A stretch of 64,000 nucleotides of DNA from Haloimpatiens sp. FM7315 (GCA_041861885.1 JBGVUE010000001.1:608001-672000), one strand, 5' to 3'. Counted from the stretch's first letter, positions 47,898 to 58,492 are shown. Notes: a model not told the origin generated them from the letters alone. Numbers and translations are program-made.

Positions 47898-49127
47898 ATG
47901 AGGAATTTTATTAAAAAATGGAATGATTTAAGTTTAGTAAAAAGAATTTTTGTAGGACTTGTTATTGGAATTATATTAGCTATTACCATTCCTAATGAAG
48001 CAAAACCAATTGTGATTTTAGGTTCTTTATTTGTAGGGGCATTAAAGGCTATTGCTCCAGTACTTGTATTATTTTTAGTTACATCTGCTATATCACAGCA
48101 TAAAAAAGGACAAGAGACTAATATGAAATCAATTGTTATTTTATATCTTTTAGGCACATTTATAGCAGGATTTGTTGCAGTTGTTGCAAGTTTTATTTTC
48201 CCTGTAACTATTGAACTTGCTGGTGCTAATAATAGTTTAACGCCTCCTGGTGGAGTAGTTGAGGTATTAAAGGCTCTTTTATTAAATATAGTAGATAACC
48301 CTGTTAAGGCAGTTTATAATGCAAATTACATTGGTATTTTAGCATGGGCAGTGCTTTTAGGACTTGCATTAAAAAATGCTGCAGAATCTACAAAAACTAT
48401 GATTAATAATTTTTCAGATGCCTTATCAAAAATGGTAAAATGGATTATTAATTTAGCTCCCCTTGGAATTATGGGTTTAGTTTTTGATGCCATAACTACA
48501 AGCGGTATAAAAGCATTACTTGGTTATGGAAGGCTTCTTATGCTTTTAATTGGATGTATGTTATTTGTTGCTCTTGTAGCAAATCCAATAATCGTATATT
48601 TGAATATAAGAAAAAATCCTTTTCCTCTTGTTTTTAAATGCATAAAAGAAAGTGGAATAACTGCATTTTTTACAAGAAGCTCTGCAGCTAATATTCCTGT
48701 AAATATGAGTCTTTGTGAAAAACTTGGGCTAGATACAGATACTTACTCAGTATCAATTCCCTTAGGAGCCACTGTTAATATGGGCGGAGCAGCTATTACA
48801 ATTTCAATTTTAACTCTTGCAGCTGTAAATACCCTTGGAATTAAAGTGGATTTAGCTACAGCTGTAATTTTAAGCGTATTATCGGCGGTATCTGCCTGTG
48901 GTGCTTCAGGAGTTGCAGGTGGGTCACTTCTTCTAATACCACTTGCTTGTAGTTTGTTTGGAATTCCTAATGATATTGCAATTAAAGTTGTAGGAGTAGG
49001 ATTTATTGTAGGGGTGTTACAAGATTCTTTTGAAACTGCACTTAACTCTTCTACAGATGTACTTTTTACTGCCACTGCTGAATTTGCAAAATGGCGCAAA
49101 CAAGGGAAGGATATAGTTATTAAATAA
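47898..49127 (+). CDS. sstT: Serine/threonine:sodium symporter SstT
   Basis: About 409 aa, dicarboxylate/amino acid:cation symporter family, eight helices plus two re-entrant loops. Matches SstT: start [41 protein letters not shown] and [23 protein letters not shown] 47898 is 10 nt from AAGGAGA; the upstream in-frame ATG lacks a site. Imports serine and threonine with sodium. A TATAAT at 47753-47758 may be its -10. Confidence 0.9.
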   Translation: MRNFIKKWNDLSLVKRIFVGLVIGIILAITIPNEAKPIVILGSLFVGALKAIAPVLVLFLVTSAISQHKKGQETNMKSIVILYLLGTFIAGFVAVVASFIFPVTIELAGANNSLTPPGGVVEVLKALLLNIVDNPVKAVYNANYIGILAWAVLLGLALKNAAESTKTMINNFSDALSKMVKWIINLAPLGIMGLVFDAITTSGIKALLGYGRLLMLLIGCMLFVALVANPIIVYLNIRKNPFPLVFKCIKESGITAFFTRSSAANIPVNMSLCEKLGLDTDTYSVSIPLGATVNMGGAAITISILTLAAVNTLGIKVDLATAVILSVLSAVSACGASGVAGGSLLLIPLACSLFGIPNDIAIKVVGVGFIVGVLQDSFETALNSSTDVLFTATAEFAKWRKQGKDIVIK

Positions 49128-49296
49128 ACTATATATTTAATATAATAAGTTAGATAGTTATAGAATCCTCTATATAAAACTATATTTATAATATGAAATA
49201 ATTGTTAATTACTTTATTTAAAAAGCAATTAATAATTAACCGTGATATAATATAAATATATGATTTTTACATTTTTATTTGAATTTGATTATATTA

Positions 49297-49325
49297 ATAG
49301 CACCTTTAAGGTGCTATTGTTTTGA
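49297..49325 (+). terminator. Terminator of sstT
   Basis: AATAGCACCTT and AAGGTGCTATT, then GTTTTG. Confidence 0.7.
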
Positions 49326-49420
49326 TTTTATATTAAAATAAAACTAATATAATCCTAAGTATATTTAAATGATTAGATAAAATTAATCTTTATGTGAATT
49401 TTTATAGAGGAGGATGATTT

Positions 49421-50086
49421 ATGGTTAATAAGTATTATACTAAAGGTGAAGAAATTGCAAATGCAATAATTCATGGAGTTGGAGCTCTAGGGGCAATAGC
49501 TGCACTTGTAATTTTGATTGTATATTCCTGTATTTATGGGAACGCTTGGCATATTGTTTCATTTACAATATTTGGTTCAAACCTCATATTACTATATATT
49601 TTTTCTACGTTATATCATAGTATACAAGCAAAAAAAGCAAAAAAGGTAATGAGGGTTTTTGATCATTCGTCTATATTTTTATTAATAGCAGGAACTTATA
49701 CACCTTTTACTTTAACAGTGCTAAGAGGACCTTTAGGATGGACAATATTTGGAATTGAATGGGGACTTGCAATTTTGGGCATAGTTTTTAAAGCCATAGT
49801 ATTAAGTAAACATGAAGAGCTTGAGGATGGTAAGTTAGGAAAAATATCTACACTTATTTATATAATTATGGGATGGTTCATAGTTATTTCTCTTAAAAAA
49901 CTGTATGTTTCAATATCAACTATTAGTTTAGTAATGTTAGTGGCAGGTGGAGTTACTTATACCCTAGGGTCCTATTTTTATTCTAAGAAAAATATGCCAT
50001 ATGCTCATTCTATTTGGCATGTTTTTGTGCTAACAGCAAGCGTATTTCATTTTTTTGCGGTATTATTCTTGTTACCAATTAAGTAG
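49421..50086 (+). CDS. Hemolysin III family (PAQR-like) membrane protein
   Basis: 221 aa, seven hydrophobic helices. PAQR/HlyIII metal motif residues: NAIIHGVGAL and LYHSIQAKK (Ser/His), FDHSSIFLLIAGTYTPF (Asp, His) and SIWHVFVLTASVFHFFAV (His, His). Such proteins are thought to be zinc-dependent hydrolases or lipid/membrane homeostasis factors; the hemolysin name is historical. GAGGAGG precedes the ATG. Single-gene unit. Confidence 0.9.
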   Translation: MVNKYYTKGEEIANAIIHGVGALGAIAALVILIVYSCIYGNAWHIVSFTIFGSNLILLYIFSTLYHSIQAKKAKKVMRVFDHSSIFLLIAGTYTPFTLTVLRGPLGWTIFGIEWGLAILGIVFKAIVLSKHEELEDGKLGKISTLIYIIMGWFIVISLKKLYVSISTISLVMLVAGGVTYTLGSYFYSKKNMPYAHSIWHVFVLTASVFHFFAVLFLLPIK

Positions 50087-50246
50087 TTAATATAACACTC
50101 TAATTTATTACAAGTTTGAAAACATATAAATTCTGAAAGTATTAATGCAGTAATGTACTTTTAAGGAATGTTGTAAATCAAAAATATTGATTTATATATA
50201 AATTTATGTTATTATACTTTTAATTAAAATTTAATAAGTAAATATT

Positions 50247-50389
50247 CCATATAATTCTGAAAATAAGGTTCAGAAGTTTCTACGAGAAAGCCGTAAAAAA
50301 TTCTCTCTATGGGTTGTCATGTACTTTAATTGCATATATTCTATGTTATTTGTAAGCTAGTATTGATTTACCTTCAATACTAGCTTTTT
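50247..50389 (+). promoter_or_regulatory. Purine (guanine-type) riboswitch with terminator
   Basis: P1 CCATA/TATGG bounds 50247-50312. P2 is TTCTGAA/TTCAGAA with the TAAGG loop; AGTTTCTACG is the conserved J2/3; P3 is GAGAA/TTCTC with loop CCGTAAA. The base corresponding to position 74 is C (CTCTATGG), predicting guanine/hypoxanthine and not adenine. The terminator AAGCTAGTATTGA/TCAATACTAGCTT plus TTTTG lies at 50354-50389. Confidence 0.9.
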
Positions 50390-50465
50390 GTGTAATTCAT
50401 TAGATAGAACTGAGGCTTACTTAAGATTAAATTAAAGATTAAGTAAAAGCGGAGGATAAAAAAAT

Positions 50466-51859
50466 ATGATTAAAAAGATGGAAAAAATTTTCAAATTAAA
50501 AGAAAATGGTACTTGTTTTAGAACAGAAATAATAGGAGGGCTTACTTCTTTTGTTACAGTTGCATATGCACTGTTAGTAATTCCTAATATTTTAAAAATG
50601 GGAGGTATGAATGCAGCCGGGTTAAAGGGTGATGCAGCAGCAGCTTTGTCAATTACAACAGATCCAGTTGTGGCTTCAGCTTTTGCCTCTACTTGTTTGG
50701 CAGCGGCTATAGGTACTTTTATAATGGGCTTATTTGCTAACTTGCCCTTTGTTTTGGCACCGGGAATTGGGCTTACTGCATTTTTTTCCTATAATGTGTG
50801 TTTAAAGTTAGGATATTCTTGGCAGCAAGGACTAGCTGCAGTTTTAATATCTGGAATTATATTTATTGTAATAACCCTAACTTCTATAAGAGAAAAAATT
50901 ATAGAGTGTTTACCACATAATTTAAAGCTTGCAATAACTGCAGGTATTGGACTTTTTGTAGCTCTTATTGGTTTGAAAAGCGGTGGTATTGTTGTTGCAA
51001 ATCCAAGTACTTTGGTTAGCTTTGGGGATTTCACAAATCCATCTACTGTACTTACTTTAATTGGTATAATAATAGTTTCAGTTTTAATGGCTAGAAATGT
51101 TAAAGGCGCTATGCTTATAGGAATACTTATTACTACTATTATAGGAATACCTATGGGTGTTACTAAATTAGTTGGAGTTAAGTTTTTTCTGCTCCTACTT
51201 TTGGACAAACATTTTTTGCATTTGATTTTAAAGGACTTGTTAATCATAACGGAACTGGCATTGCTGGAGCAATTTTAAGTATTCTAATGGTAGTTATAAC
51301 TCTTAGTTTAGTTGATTTATTTGATACTATAGGTACACTTGTTGGAACTGCACAAAAATCAGGAATGGTTGATGAAAAAGGGAACGTAAGAAGGCTTAGA
51401 AAAGCATTAACTTCAGATGCAGTAGCAACTACTATAGGAGGAATGCTAGGAACTGTAACTTTAGCAACAGTTGTAGAGTCTTCGGCAGGAATCTCAGAAG
51501 GTGCTAGAACTGGTCTATCAAATGTAGTTGTAGGAATTATGTTTCTAATATCCTTGTTTTTCAGTGGCATAGTTGGAGTTATTCCATCAAGTGCCACAGC
51601 ACCAGCGCTTATAATTGTAGGTGCACTAATGCTAACTACTGTAAAGGAAATAGATTTTAGTGATATGACAGAAACAATACCTGTTTTTTTCACAATTTCT
51701 ATGATGCCTTTTAGCTACAGCATAGCAAATGGTATAGCAGCAGGCTTAATTACATATCCAGTAATAAAAATTTTTACTGGAAAAAGAAAAGAAGTACATC
51801 CTTTAATGTACGTAATGGCTTTATTATTTATACTTAGATTTATTTTAATGCCTGATTAA
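50466..51859 (+). pseudogene. Purine permease (NCS2, AzgA/PbuG type), frameshifted
   Basis: Repaired length about 464 aa, 12-14 helices. Hypoxanthine/guanine uptake; segments TSFVTVAYALLVIPNIL, ANLPFVLAPGIGLTAFFSY, LSLVDLFDTIGTLVGTA and VESSAGISEGARTGLSN are AzgA/PbuG signatures. The frame breaks at the T-run 51183-51188; one more T gives VKFFSAPTFGQTFFAFDF. ATG after GGAGG. Guanine-riboswitch control agrees with the substrate. Confidence 0.9.
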
Positions 51860-51877
51860 CAAAATAAATATTATTTT

Positions 51878-51915
51878 AAAAAGTCTAGGAGTGGATAACT
51901 TCATAGACTTTTTTA
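51878..51915 (+). terminator. Terminator of the purine permease gene
   Basis: AAAAAGTCTA pairs with TAGACTTTTT. Confidence 0.75.
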
Positions 51916-52079
51916 ATTTCTTAGATGTACTTTGTTTCATAAATTAAAATAATATATTATACTTAATATGGAGATTAACCATAATAAATTTGAAACAATA
52001 TAATTTCAAAAATTATATAGATGAATTATTTAGATATAATAAATAATTATTATAATCACATTATTAAAGGAGAATAATT

Positions 52080-53129
52080 ATGGATAGAAAAGTAACAAGG
52101 AAAATAAAGTTAGGTAATATATATATAGGTGGAGATTCAAAAATAACTGTGCAATCTATGACAAACACTGATACAAGAGATGTTGAGGCTACAGTTTCTC
52201 AAATACTTGAATTAGAGAAAGAGGGCTGCGATATTATAAGATGTGCAGTTCCCGATATGGATGCTGCAAAGGCAATAAAAGAAATAAAAGAAAGAATTCA
52301 TATTCCATTAGTTGCAGATATACATTTTGATTATAAGCTGGCCCTTAAGTCTATAGAAAATGGTGTTGATGCTTTGAGAATCAATCCAGGAAATATAGGA
52401 AGTGTAGACAGAATAAAATCTGTAGTAGATGCTGCAAAAAAAGCAGGGATTCCTATTAGAATTGGGGTTAATTCTGGATCTTTGGAAAAAGAAGTTTTAG
52501 AAAAATATAAAAGAGTTTGTCCTGAGGCTTTAGTTGAAAGTGCATTAAAGCATGTAAAAATATTAGAAGATTTGGATTTTTACGATATATGCATTTCAAT
52601 AAAATCCTCTGATGTAATGCAAATGATAGAGAGCTACAGGTTGATTTGTGAAAAAGTAAATTATCCACTTCATTTGGGAGTTACAGAAGCTGGAACTTTA
52701 TGGAGAGGAACTATAAAATCAAGTTTAGGGCTAGGTGCCCTTTTATCAGAAGGTATAGGGGATACTATAAGAGTTTCTTTAACTGGAGATGTACTTGATG
52801 AAGTTAAAGTTGGCCGTGAAATTTTAAAATCCTTAGGGTATTTAGAAGATGGAGTTAGATTTGTGTCTTGTCCTACTTGTGGTAGAACTCAAATAGATCT
52901 TATAAATATAGCTAAGGAAGTAGAGAATAGATTAAAGGATTGTAAAAAGAATATTAAGGTAGCTGTAATGGGGTGTATAGTAAATGGACCTGGAGAAGCT
53001 AGGGAAGCGGATATTGGCATAGCAGGTGGAAAAGGTGAGGGACTAATATTTAAAAAGGGAGAGATTTTAAGAAAAGTTAAGGAAGAAGATTTGGTGGAGG
53101 AACTTTTAAAGGAAGTTGAAAAACTATAA
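52080..53129 (+). CDS. ispG: 4-hydroxy-3-methylbut-2-enyl diphosphate synthase IspG
   Basis: 349 aa, normal for the short bacterial form. Fe-S enzyme of the MEP isoprenoid pathway, converting MEcPP to HMBPP. TIM barrel ([39 protein letters not shown]) followed by the cluster domain with CPTCGRT (two Cys, about 263-269) and [10 protein letters not shown] (Cys about 298, Glu about 305). AAGGAG at 7 nt. Intact, unlike many neighbours. Confidence 0.96.
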   Translation: MDRKVTRKIKLGNIYIGGDSKITVQSMTNTDTRDVEATVSQILELEKEGCDIIRCAVPDMDAAKAIKEIKERIHIPLVADIHFDYKLALKSIENGVDALRINPGNIGSVDRIKSVVDAAKKAGIPIRIGVNSGSLEKEVLEKYKRVCPEALVESALKHVKILEDLDFYDICISIKSSDVMQMIESYRLICEKVNYPLHLGVTEAGTLWRGTIKSSLGLGALLSEGIGDTIRVSLTGDVLDEVKVGREILKSLGYLEDGVRFVSCPTCGRTQIDLINIAKEVENRLKDCKKNIKVAVMGCIVNGPGEAREADIGIAGGKGEGLIFKKGEILRKVKEEDLVEELLKEVEKL

Positions 53130-53151
53130 TCCTTTAAGCTTCTAAGGTGAA

Positions 53152-53201
53152 AGAAATGCTCTTTAAATAAAGGAAGAATTCTTTATTTAAAGAGCATTTC
53201 T
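53152..53201. terminator. Long perfect hairpin after ispG
   Basis: AGAAATGCTCTTTAAATAAAG and its complement form a 21-bp perfect stem with an 8-nt loop; only weak T content follows, so termination efficiency is uncertain. Confidence 0.65.
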
Positions 53202-53284
53202 AATTTAGAAATTATTCACAAGAATTCTTCAAAAACAGTGACATTAGTATGAGATAATAAGTAAAATAAGTATATTTAAAATAT

Positions 53285-53560
53285 GCAATTGAGAAAATAA
53301 AATTAATATTTGAAGTAAGTAATATTGTTGAAGCCTCTGATGGTATGGAGGCTATAGGGATTTGCAGTAAAGAGGACTTTGATATAATTATCCTTGATAT
53401 TATGATGCCTGAATTAGAAAGATTTTTTATCGGTAAAATAAAAGATACACATCTTAGAAGAGGCGGGATGGAGAGTATTATTTACACCAAAATAGTTTTG
53501 AATAAAGCCTTAGAAAAGCAAATAATAATGCTTAATGCAAACATTACTCAGAGGTGGTGA
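53285..53560 (+). pseudogene. Relic of a response-regulator receiver domain
   Basis: The frame reads EVSNIVEASDGMEAIGICSK then DFDIIILDIMMPEL, the middle of a receiver domain with its phosphoacceptor Asp. The N-terminal acidic pair is missing, and after MMPEL the sequence leaves the family. No DNA-binding domain follows. A dead fragment. Confidence 0.75.
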
Positions 53561-53975
53561 ACAGCAGAGGGTAGCAGTAGCAAGGAAATTATCTTTTGAT
53601 ACTGAATATAGTGCTTTTAAAAAAGATATAACCCAGTATGTTTCAAAGGGGTATGAATATTCTGAAGTAATAAAACAGTTATTGCCAAGACAACTAATTC
53701 CAGATATATGTAAATATATATTTATATATGGTGGAGTATCTTTATGCTTATTTGGTATTGGTCATATTAATAAATTGAATTTTCAACAGTTAAAAAAAGC
53801 TGATAATAAAGCTATAGGTTATGAGAATCAAAAGGAAGAAAGTGATGAAGAGAAAAACATATATGAAGAAAAGGAAGGTGTAGATATTGAAGACGAAAAA
53901 ATGGTAGACATTTACCACAAGGATAACATAGAAATTAATAATAAAGTATGCACAAAAATTAAGATTAATTATTAA
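53535..53975 (+). pseudogene. Relic joining an ABC ATPase fragment to a membrane-protein tail
   Basis: Begins LLRGGEQQRVAVARKLSF, the signature motif of an ABC ATPase without Walker A or B. It continues without a stop into a different protein: a helical stretch, one membrane helix (about residues 55-75), and a very acidic tail (QKEESDEEKNIYEEKE). Probably the join of two deleted genes, perhaps of a former regulator-transporter cluster like the Bce module. It might be translated, but no ribosome site is evident. Confidence 0.6.
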
Positions 53976-53990
53976 AGCATAATAAATAAG

Positions 53991-54045
53991 AAATATAGGA
54001 AGTGCTATTAAATATTTTGTAGTAATTCCTATATTTTATTTTTAC
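53991..54045 (+). terminator. Terminator
   Basis: AAATATAGGAA pairs with TTCCTATATTT, followed by TATTTTT. Confidence 0.7.
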
Positions 54046-54141
54046 ATAAATTAAAATATTGTATAATAAAAAGTATATAAGGAAATATAAAATAAAATTT
54101 TAAATATTATGAAAATATGATAAAATGGTAGCTATAAGATT

Positions 54142-54161
54142 ACTGCTTATATATAAGCAGT
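54142..54161. promoter_or_regulatory. 20-bp perfect palindrome before the M3 peptidase gene
   Basis: ACTGCTTATATATAAGCAGT is self-complementary and lies 47 bp before the start codon; candidate operator. Confidence 0.5.
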
Positions 54162-54207
54162 ATATAAGTGGTTTTATTATTATTTTTAATTTTAGGGGGG
54201 AATTGTG

Positions 54208-55902
54208 ATGAAATTTAAAGATTATAAATATGAAAGACCAGATATGGAGAAGGTTAAAGAAGATTTTAAGGGCTTAATAGAAAATTTAAAAGATGCCAAG
54301 GATTTTTCTGAAGCAGAGGATGTTTTTAAAAAAATAAATGATTTAAGATATGAAGTTGAAACTATGGCCGAACTTGTTGGAATCAGAAACTCCATAAACA
54401 CCGTAGATGAGTTTTATGAAAAAGAAAAGGAATTTATGGATGAAAATATGCCTTTATATGAGGGAGTTATATCAGAGTATTATAAGGCTTTAATAAGTTC
54501 TAAATTTAAAGAACAACTAGCAGAGAAATATGGAGAGCAGCTTTTTAGATTGGCAAAAATGCAGTTGAAGACTTTTAAAATGGAAATTGTAGAGGATCTT
54601 CAAAGGGAAAATAAATTAGTTACAGAATATGATAAACTTAAAGCATCAGCTAAGATAATGTTTGAAGGGGAAGAAAGAAATTTATCAGAATTAGAACCTT
54701 TTATGCAGTCAAAAGACAGAGCTATGAGAAAAAGAGCTTATGAGGCTTCAACTAATTTTTATGTGGAAAATGAAGAGAAATTTGATGAGATATACGATGA
54801 GTTAGTTAAAGTTAGAGATAAAATGGCTAAAAAGCTTGGCTATAAAAATTTTGTTGAACTTGGCTACTTAAGAATGATGAGATCAGATTATGATGCAAAA
54901 ATGGTAGCAAATTATAGGAAACAAGTTTTAAAATACATGGTTCCAGTATCTGAAGAATTAAAAAAGAGACAAGCTAAAAGATTAGATCTTAATGAACTTA
55001 AATACTACGATGAACCATTAAAATTTTTAACGGGAAATGCAGTTCCAAAGGGAGATTCAGATTGGATAGTAAATAACGGAAAAACTATGTATAAAGAACT
55101 TTCTCCTGAAACTAACGAGTTTTTTAATTTTATGATAGACCATGAACTTATGGATTTAGTTAGCAAAAAGGGAAAAGCAGGTGGAGGATATTGTACTTAT
55201 ATAGGTAAATACAAATCTCCATTTATATTCTCAAACTTTAATGGAACTTCTGGAGATGTAGATGTACTTACTCATGAAGCTGGTCATGCATTTCAGGTAT
55301 ATACAAGTAGAAATTATGAAATACCAGAGTATGCTTTTCCTACTTCTGAAGCTGCAGAAATACACTCTATGAGTATGGAATTTTTCACATGGCCTTGGAT
55401 GAAGTTGTTCTTTAAAGAAGATGAGCGTAAATACAAATTTTATCATTTGGGCAGTGCTTTGAATTTTGTTCCTTATGGTGTTACAGTAGATGAATTTCAA
55501 CATTTTGTATATGAAAATCCGGAAGCTACACCAAAGGAGAGAAAATCAGCTTGGAGAGAGATTGAAAAGAAATACTTACCTAGTAGGGATTATGAAGACA
55601 ATGATTTCTTAAATAGAGGTGGATTTTGGTTTAAACAAAGTCATATATTCCAAATGCCTTTCTATTATATAGATTACACTTTAGCTCAGGTTTGTGCTTT
55701 ACAATTTTGGGTTAAAGCTAATGAAAATAGAAAAGAAGCTTGGAGTGATTATTTAAGACTATGTAAAGAGGGTGGAAGTAAAAGCTTCTTAGAACTTCTA
55801 CAAATTGCAAATTTAAAAAATCCTTTTGAAGATGGATGCATAAAAAGCGTTATAGATCCAGCCAAAGCTTGGTTAGACGGGGTAGATGACACTAAACTGT
55901 AA
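54208..55902 (+). CDS. M3 family oligoendopeptidase
   Basis: About 564 aa, soluble zinc peptidase of the PepF/Pz-peptidase group, cleaving peptides of about 5-15 residues in the cytoplasm. The zinc motif is HEAGH (about 355-359), with the third ligand Glu in TSEAAEIHSMSMEFFTWP about 25 residues on. The C-terminal SHIFQMPFYYIDYTLAQ holds the substrate-binding His/Tyr. ATG 54208 chosen over GTG 54205: GGGGGG at about 7 nt. Monocistronic with terminators either side. Confidence 0.92.
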   Translation: MKFKDYKYERPDMEKVKEDFKGLIENLKDAKDFSEAEDVFKKINDLRYEVETMAELVGIRNSINTVDEFYEKEKEFMDENMPLYEGVISEYYKALISSKFKEQLAEKYGEQLFRLAKMQLKTFKMEIVEDLQRENKLVTEYDKLKASAKIMFEGEERNLSELEPFMQSKDRAMRKRAYEASTNFYVENEEKFDEIYDELVKVRDKMAKKLGYKNFVELGYLRMMRSDYDAKMVANYRKQVLKYMVPVSEELKKRQAKRLDLNELKYYDEPLKFLTGNAVPKGDSDWIVNNGKTMYKELSPETNEFFNFMIDHELMDLVSKKGKAGGGYCTYIGKYKSPFIFSNFNGTSGDVDVLTHEAGHAFQVYTSRNYEIPEYAFPTSEAAEIHSMSMEFFTWPWMKLFFKEDERKYKFYHLGSALNFVPYGVTVDEFQHFVYENPEATPKERKSAWREIEKKYLPSRDYEDNDFLNRGGFWFKQSHIFQMPFYYIDYTLAQVCALQFWVKANENRKEAWSDYLRLCKEGGSKSFLELLQIANLKNPFEDGCIKSVIDPAKAWLDGVDDTKL

Positions 55903-55947
55903 TTTTAAAATAAGTAAGCGGTGATTTTAAATAATTATTTAATTTAT

Positions 55948-55985
55948 AATAAACACTGGTTTATATATAAAAACCAGTGTTTATT
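55948..55985. terminator. Bidirectional terminator
   Basis: AATAAACACTGGTTT pairs with AAACCAGTGTTTATT; lies between convergent genes. Confidence 0.85.
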
Positions 55986-56009
55986 AATTTTAAGAGAAAA
56001 ATAAAAAGA

Positions 56010-56885
56010 TTATCTATTTATAGACCTTGCCATCCTCATATAAGTATGTCTTTTTCCTCTTATAGCTATGCTGTAATGCATTATATTTTCTGGAATGCAA
56101 ATACCAGTGTAACCTGAGTCCCCTAAATGGTGAAGATCAGTACCTGCCATTTTGCACATTAAAGCTATATTTTTTAGTGTGCTTTCATCTGCTCCTTCTT
56201 GAGAAGTTCCAATGGAAGTAATGGTTAATAAATTAAGACTATGACAATAATCAATGATTTCTTTAGCATAATCTAAAGTTATGCCGGGAACTGTTCCAGG
56301 AGCAGGTAGAAGAATTATATCAGCACCACTTTTACTAAACTCTAATATGTCTTTTTTAGTTAATATATTTTGATTACCTTCACTATCTATTCCGGAAGAA
56401 TGCATTTTACCTGCAACTAGTATAATACTATCTTTAACTTCTTCTTTTATAGAGGATAGACTTTTTATTATTTCTTTATTTGTAACACCGGTATTAGGGT
56501 TTCCAGTAAGAAAAATAAAATCTGCTCCCATGTCTTTTAGTTTTTTTGCATTTTCCTTCGTAGCAAGTCTTCCTTTTGAAATGGAATTAAGTTTGGAAAA
56601 GGTATAATTACTACTGTCTACAGGTTCTAAGTTAACCCCTATAAGCCTTCCTGTTAACATTTTTATTTCGCTTATAATATCCTCTTTTTTATCTACTTTA
56701 ATATCAAAAAAACTAGGATTATCTATGTCAAACATATTTAAAAGAAGTATATCGCTACCAAAAGCGCAGGAAAGTTCTGCATTACTAACACCGTAAAATA
56801 AGGACATTGCCATTCCAATTATTTCTGAAACAATAATCCTACCCTCGCTATTTTTAATAGAATCTAAAATTTCTCTTTTATTCAT
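56010..56885 (-). CDS. TIM-barrel protein of unknown function (DUF7916-like)
   Basis: 291 aa, soluble. It resembles a family often found beside sugar PTS genes, sometimes mislabelled haloacid dehalogenase or PEP phosphonomutase. Barrel-strand segments: GRLIGVNLEPVD, GADFIFLTGNPNTGVTN, ADIILLPAPGTVPGITLDYA and HHLGDSGYTGI. No clear catalytic set. Lies 73 bp downstream of the GlcNAc PTS gene in the same direction, so probably co-transcribed and linked to amino-sugar use. Confidence 0.6.
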   Translation of the reverse strand: MNKREILDSIKNSEGRIIVSEIIGMAMSLFYGVSNAELSCAFGSDILLLNMFDIDNPSFFDIKVDKKEDIISEIKMLTGRLIGVNLEPVDSSNYTFSKLNSISKGRLATKENAKKLKDMGADFIFLTGNPNTGVTNKEIIKSLSSIKEEVKDSIILVAGKMHSSGIDSEGNQNILTKKDILEFSKSGADIILLPAPGTVPGITLDYAKEIIDYCHSLNLLTITSIGTSQEGADESTLKNIALMCKMAGTDLHHLGDSGYTGICIPENIMHYSIAIRGKRHTYMRMARSINR

Positions 56886-56958
56886 TTTAAAAAATCTGAT
56901 GAATTACAATCTAAAAATCTTTTAAGCAAAGGATCACCTCTTTTAGTAGGTACATTTA

Positions 56959-58362
56959 TTATTTCATTAAGTCTTTAATATAAGTTACTAATGGGTCAGC
57001 CACAGTTCCTACAATTATCTGATAGTTATTTGAACCCATTTTCATAATACCAGTAGCTCCTAATTTTTTAAGTTCAATTTCATTTACTTTTGATGGATCT
57101 TTAGATATTAATCTAATTCTAGTAATGCAGGCATCTATTGAAGAGATGTTATCTTTTCCACCTATTGCTTGTAATATTTTAGAAGCTTTGTTTTCTAGTT
57201 CTTTGTTATTAAGACCAGATAAAGTTGAAATTTCTTCATTATCTTCTCTGCCTGGAGTAGGAATATTTAATTTTTTTATTAAAAATAAGAATACGAAGAA
57301 ATAAATTAAGCTGAAAATCAAACCTACTAATAATAGAAGTAGAGGTTTAGTTGAAATACCCCAGTTTAAGCCAAGATCTATTGCACCAGCTGAAAAAGTA
57401 AAGCCTGATTTTATACCAAACATTGCAGTAACTGCAAGTGAAATTGCGGTTAAAATACTGTGAATAACGTAAAGTAGTGGTGATAAGAACATAAATAAAA
57501 ATTCTATAGGTTCAGTTACACCAGTTAGAAAAGAAGTAAAAGCAACCCCAAGTAGCATACCAGTAACTGCTTTCTTATTTTCTTTTTTAGCAGCTACTAT
57601 CATTGCAATACAAGCTGCAGGAAGACCAAACATCATAATTGGGAAGAAACCTGTCATAAAAGTCCCAGCAGTTGGGTCTCCTTGGAAAAATCTTGTAAGA
57701 TCTCCGTGGAATACTTTACCTGCTGCGTTTGTAAAATCACCGCATTGAAGCCAAATGATAGGGTTAATAACATGATGTAGGCCAAATGGAATCAAAAGTC
57801 TATTTAATAATCCATAAAAGAATGCGCCAACAGAGCCAGAAGAAGCAATTGAGTTACCTAGTATACTTATCCACCCTTGAATATGAGGCCATACATAGCC
57901 TGTTAAAATACCAAGTAATAGTGAATAAATAGAAGTTATAATTGGAATAAAACGTTTACCTCCAAAAAATCCCAAGAAATCAGGAAGTTTTATAGTCTTG
58001 TATTTATTATATAAGTGAGCAGCTAATACACCTACAATGATTCCAGCAAGTACTCCCATGTCAATTTTATCATTGAAAGTTAAGGAAACTTTTGTTAAAA
58101 CAAAGTAACCAACTGCAGCAGCTAAACCTGAAATACCGTTATTCTCATCAGCTAATCCAACAGCAATACCTATAGCAAATATAAGTGGTAAGTTAGCAAA
58201 TATAGCATCTCCAGCTTGTGCCATCCATGGTAAGTTTAACACATCTTGTTGCCCAAGCCTTAGAAGTAAGCCTGCAGCAGGAAGAACAGCAACTGGTGTC
58301 ATTAATGCCTTTCCAAGCTTTTGTAGACTTGACAATATTTTGTTATTATAGTTACTAGCCAT
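56959..58362 (-). CDS. nagE: PTS EIICB, N-acetylglucosamine type
   Basis: 467 aa. EIIC domain (1-370, about ten helices; ALMTPVAVLPAAGLLLRLG at 18-36, GLHHVINPIIWLQCGD, TGVTEPIEFLFMF) and C-terminal EIIB with phosphocysteine in NISSIDACITRIRL (Cys about 412). The sequence fits GlcNAc carriers (NagE/NagP) more than glucose. It lacks an EIIA domain; one is encoded by the divergent gene at 58493. GAGGGGG ribosome site. Confidence 0.87.
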   Translation of the reverse strand: MASNYNNKILSSLQKLGKALMTPVAVLPAAGLLLRLGQQDVLNLPWMAQAGDAIFANLPLIFAIGIAVGLADENNGISGLAAAVGYFVLTKVSLTFNDKIDMGVLAGIIVGVLAAHLYNKYKTIKLPDFLGFFGGKRFIPIITSIYSLLLGILTGYVWPHIQGWISILGNSIASSGSVGAFFYGLLNRLLIPFGLHHVINPIIWLQCGDFTNAAGKVFHGDLTRFFQGDPTAGTFMTGFFPIMMFGLPAACIAMIVAAKKENKKAVTGMLLGVAFTSFLTGVTEPIEFLFMFLSPLLYVIHSILTAISLAVTAMFGIKSGFTFSAGAIDLGLNWGISTKPLLLLLVGLIFSLIYFFVFLFLIKKLNIPTPGREDNEEISTLSGLNNKELENKASKILQAIGGKDNISSIDACITRIRLISKDPSKVNEIELKKLGATGIMKMGSNNYQIIVGTVADPLVTYIKDLMK

Positions 58363-58492
58363 TTTAATACCCCCTCAAAATAGATTTTTTAAAATAGTTT
58401 ATATTTACATATTATTAATTGATTCTAATAAATATAAGTTAAAATATAAATTAATTATATTTCTTAGTTCAAATATAAGGGAGGAAATTTAA

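Noticed and set aside
48743..49099. Open frame antisense to sstT
   Set aside because: Shadow of a well-conserved transporter gene; no start signals.
49421..50086. Hemolysin/virulence role for the HlyIII-like protein
   Set aside because: The family name is historical; the sequence shows a PAQR-type membrane protein found in most non-pathogens.
58363..58492. RAT antiterminator site between the divergent PTS genes
   Set aside because: The spacer is AT-rich and no conserved RAT stem or overlapping terminator can be drawn.
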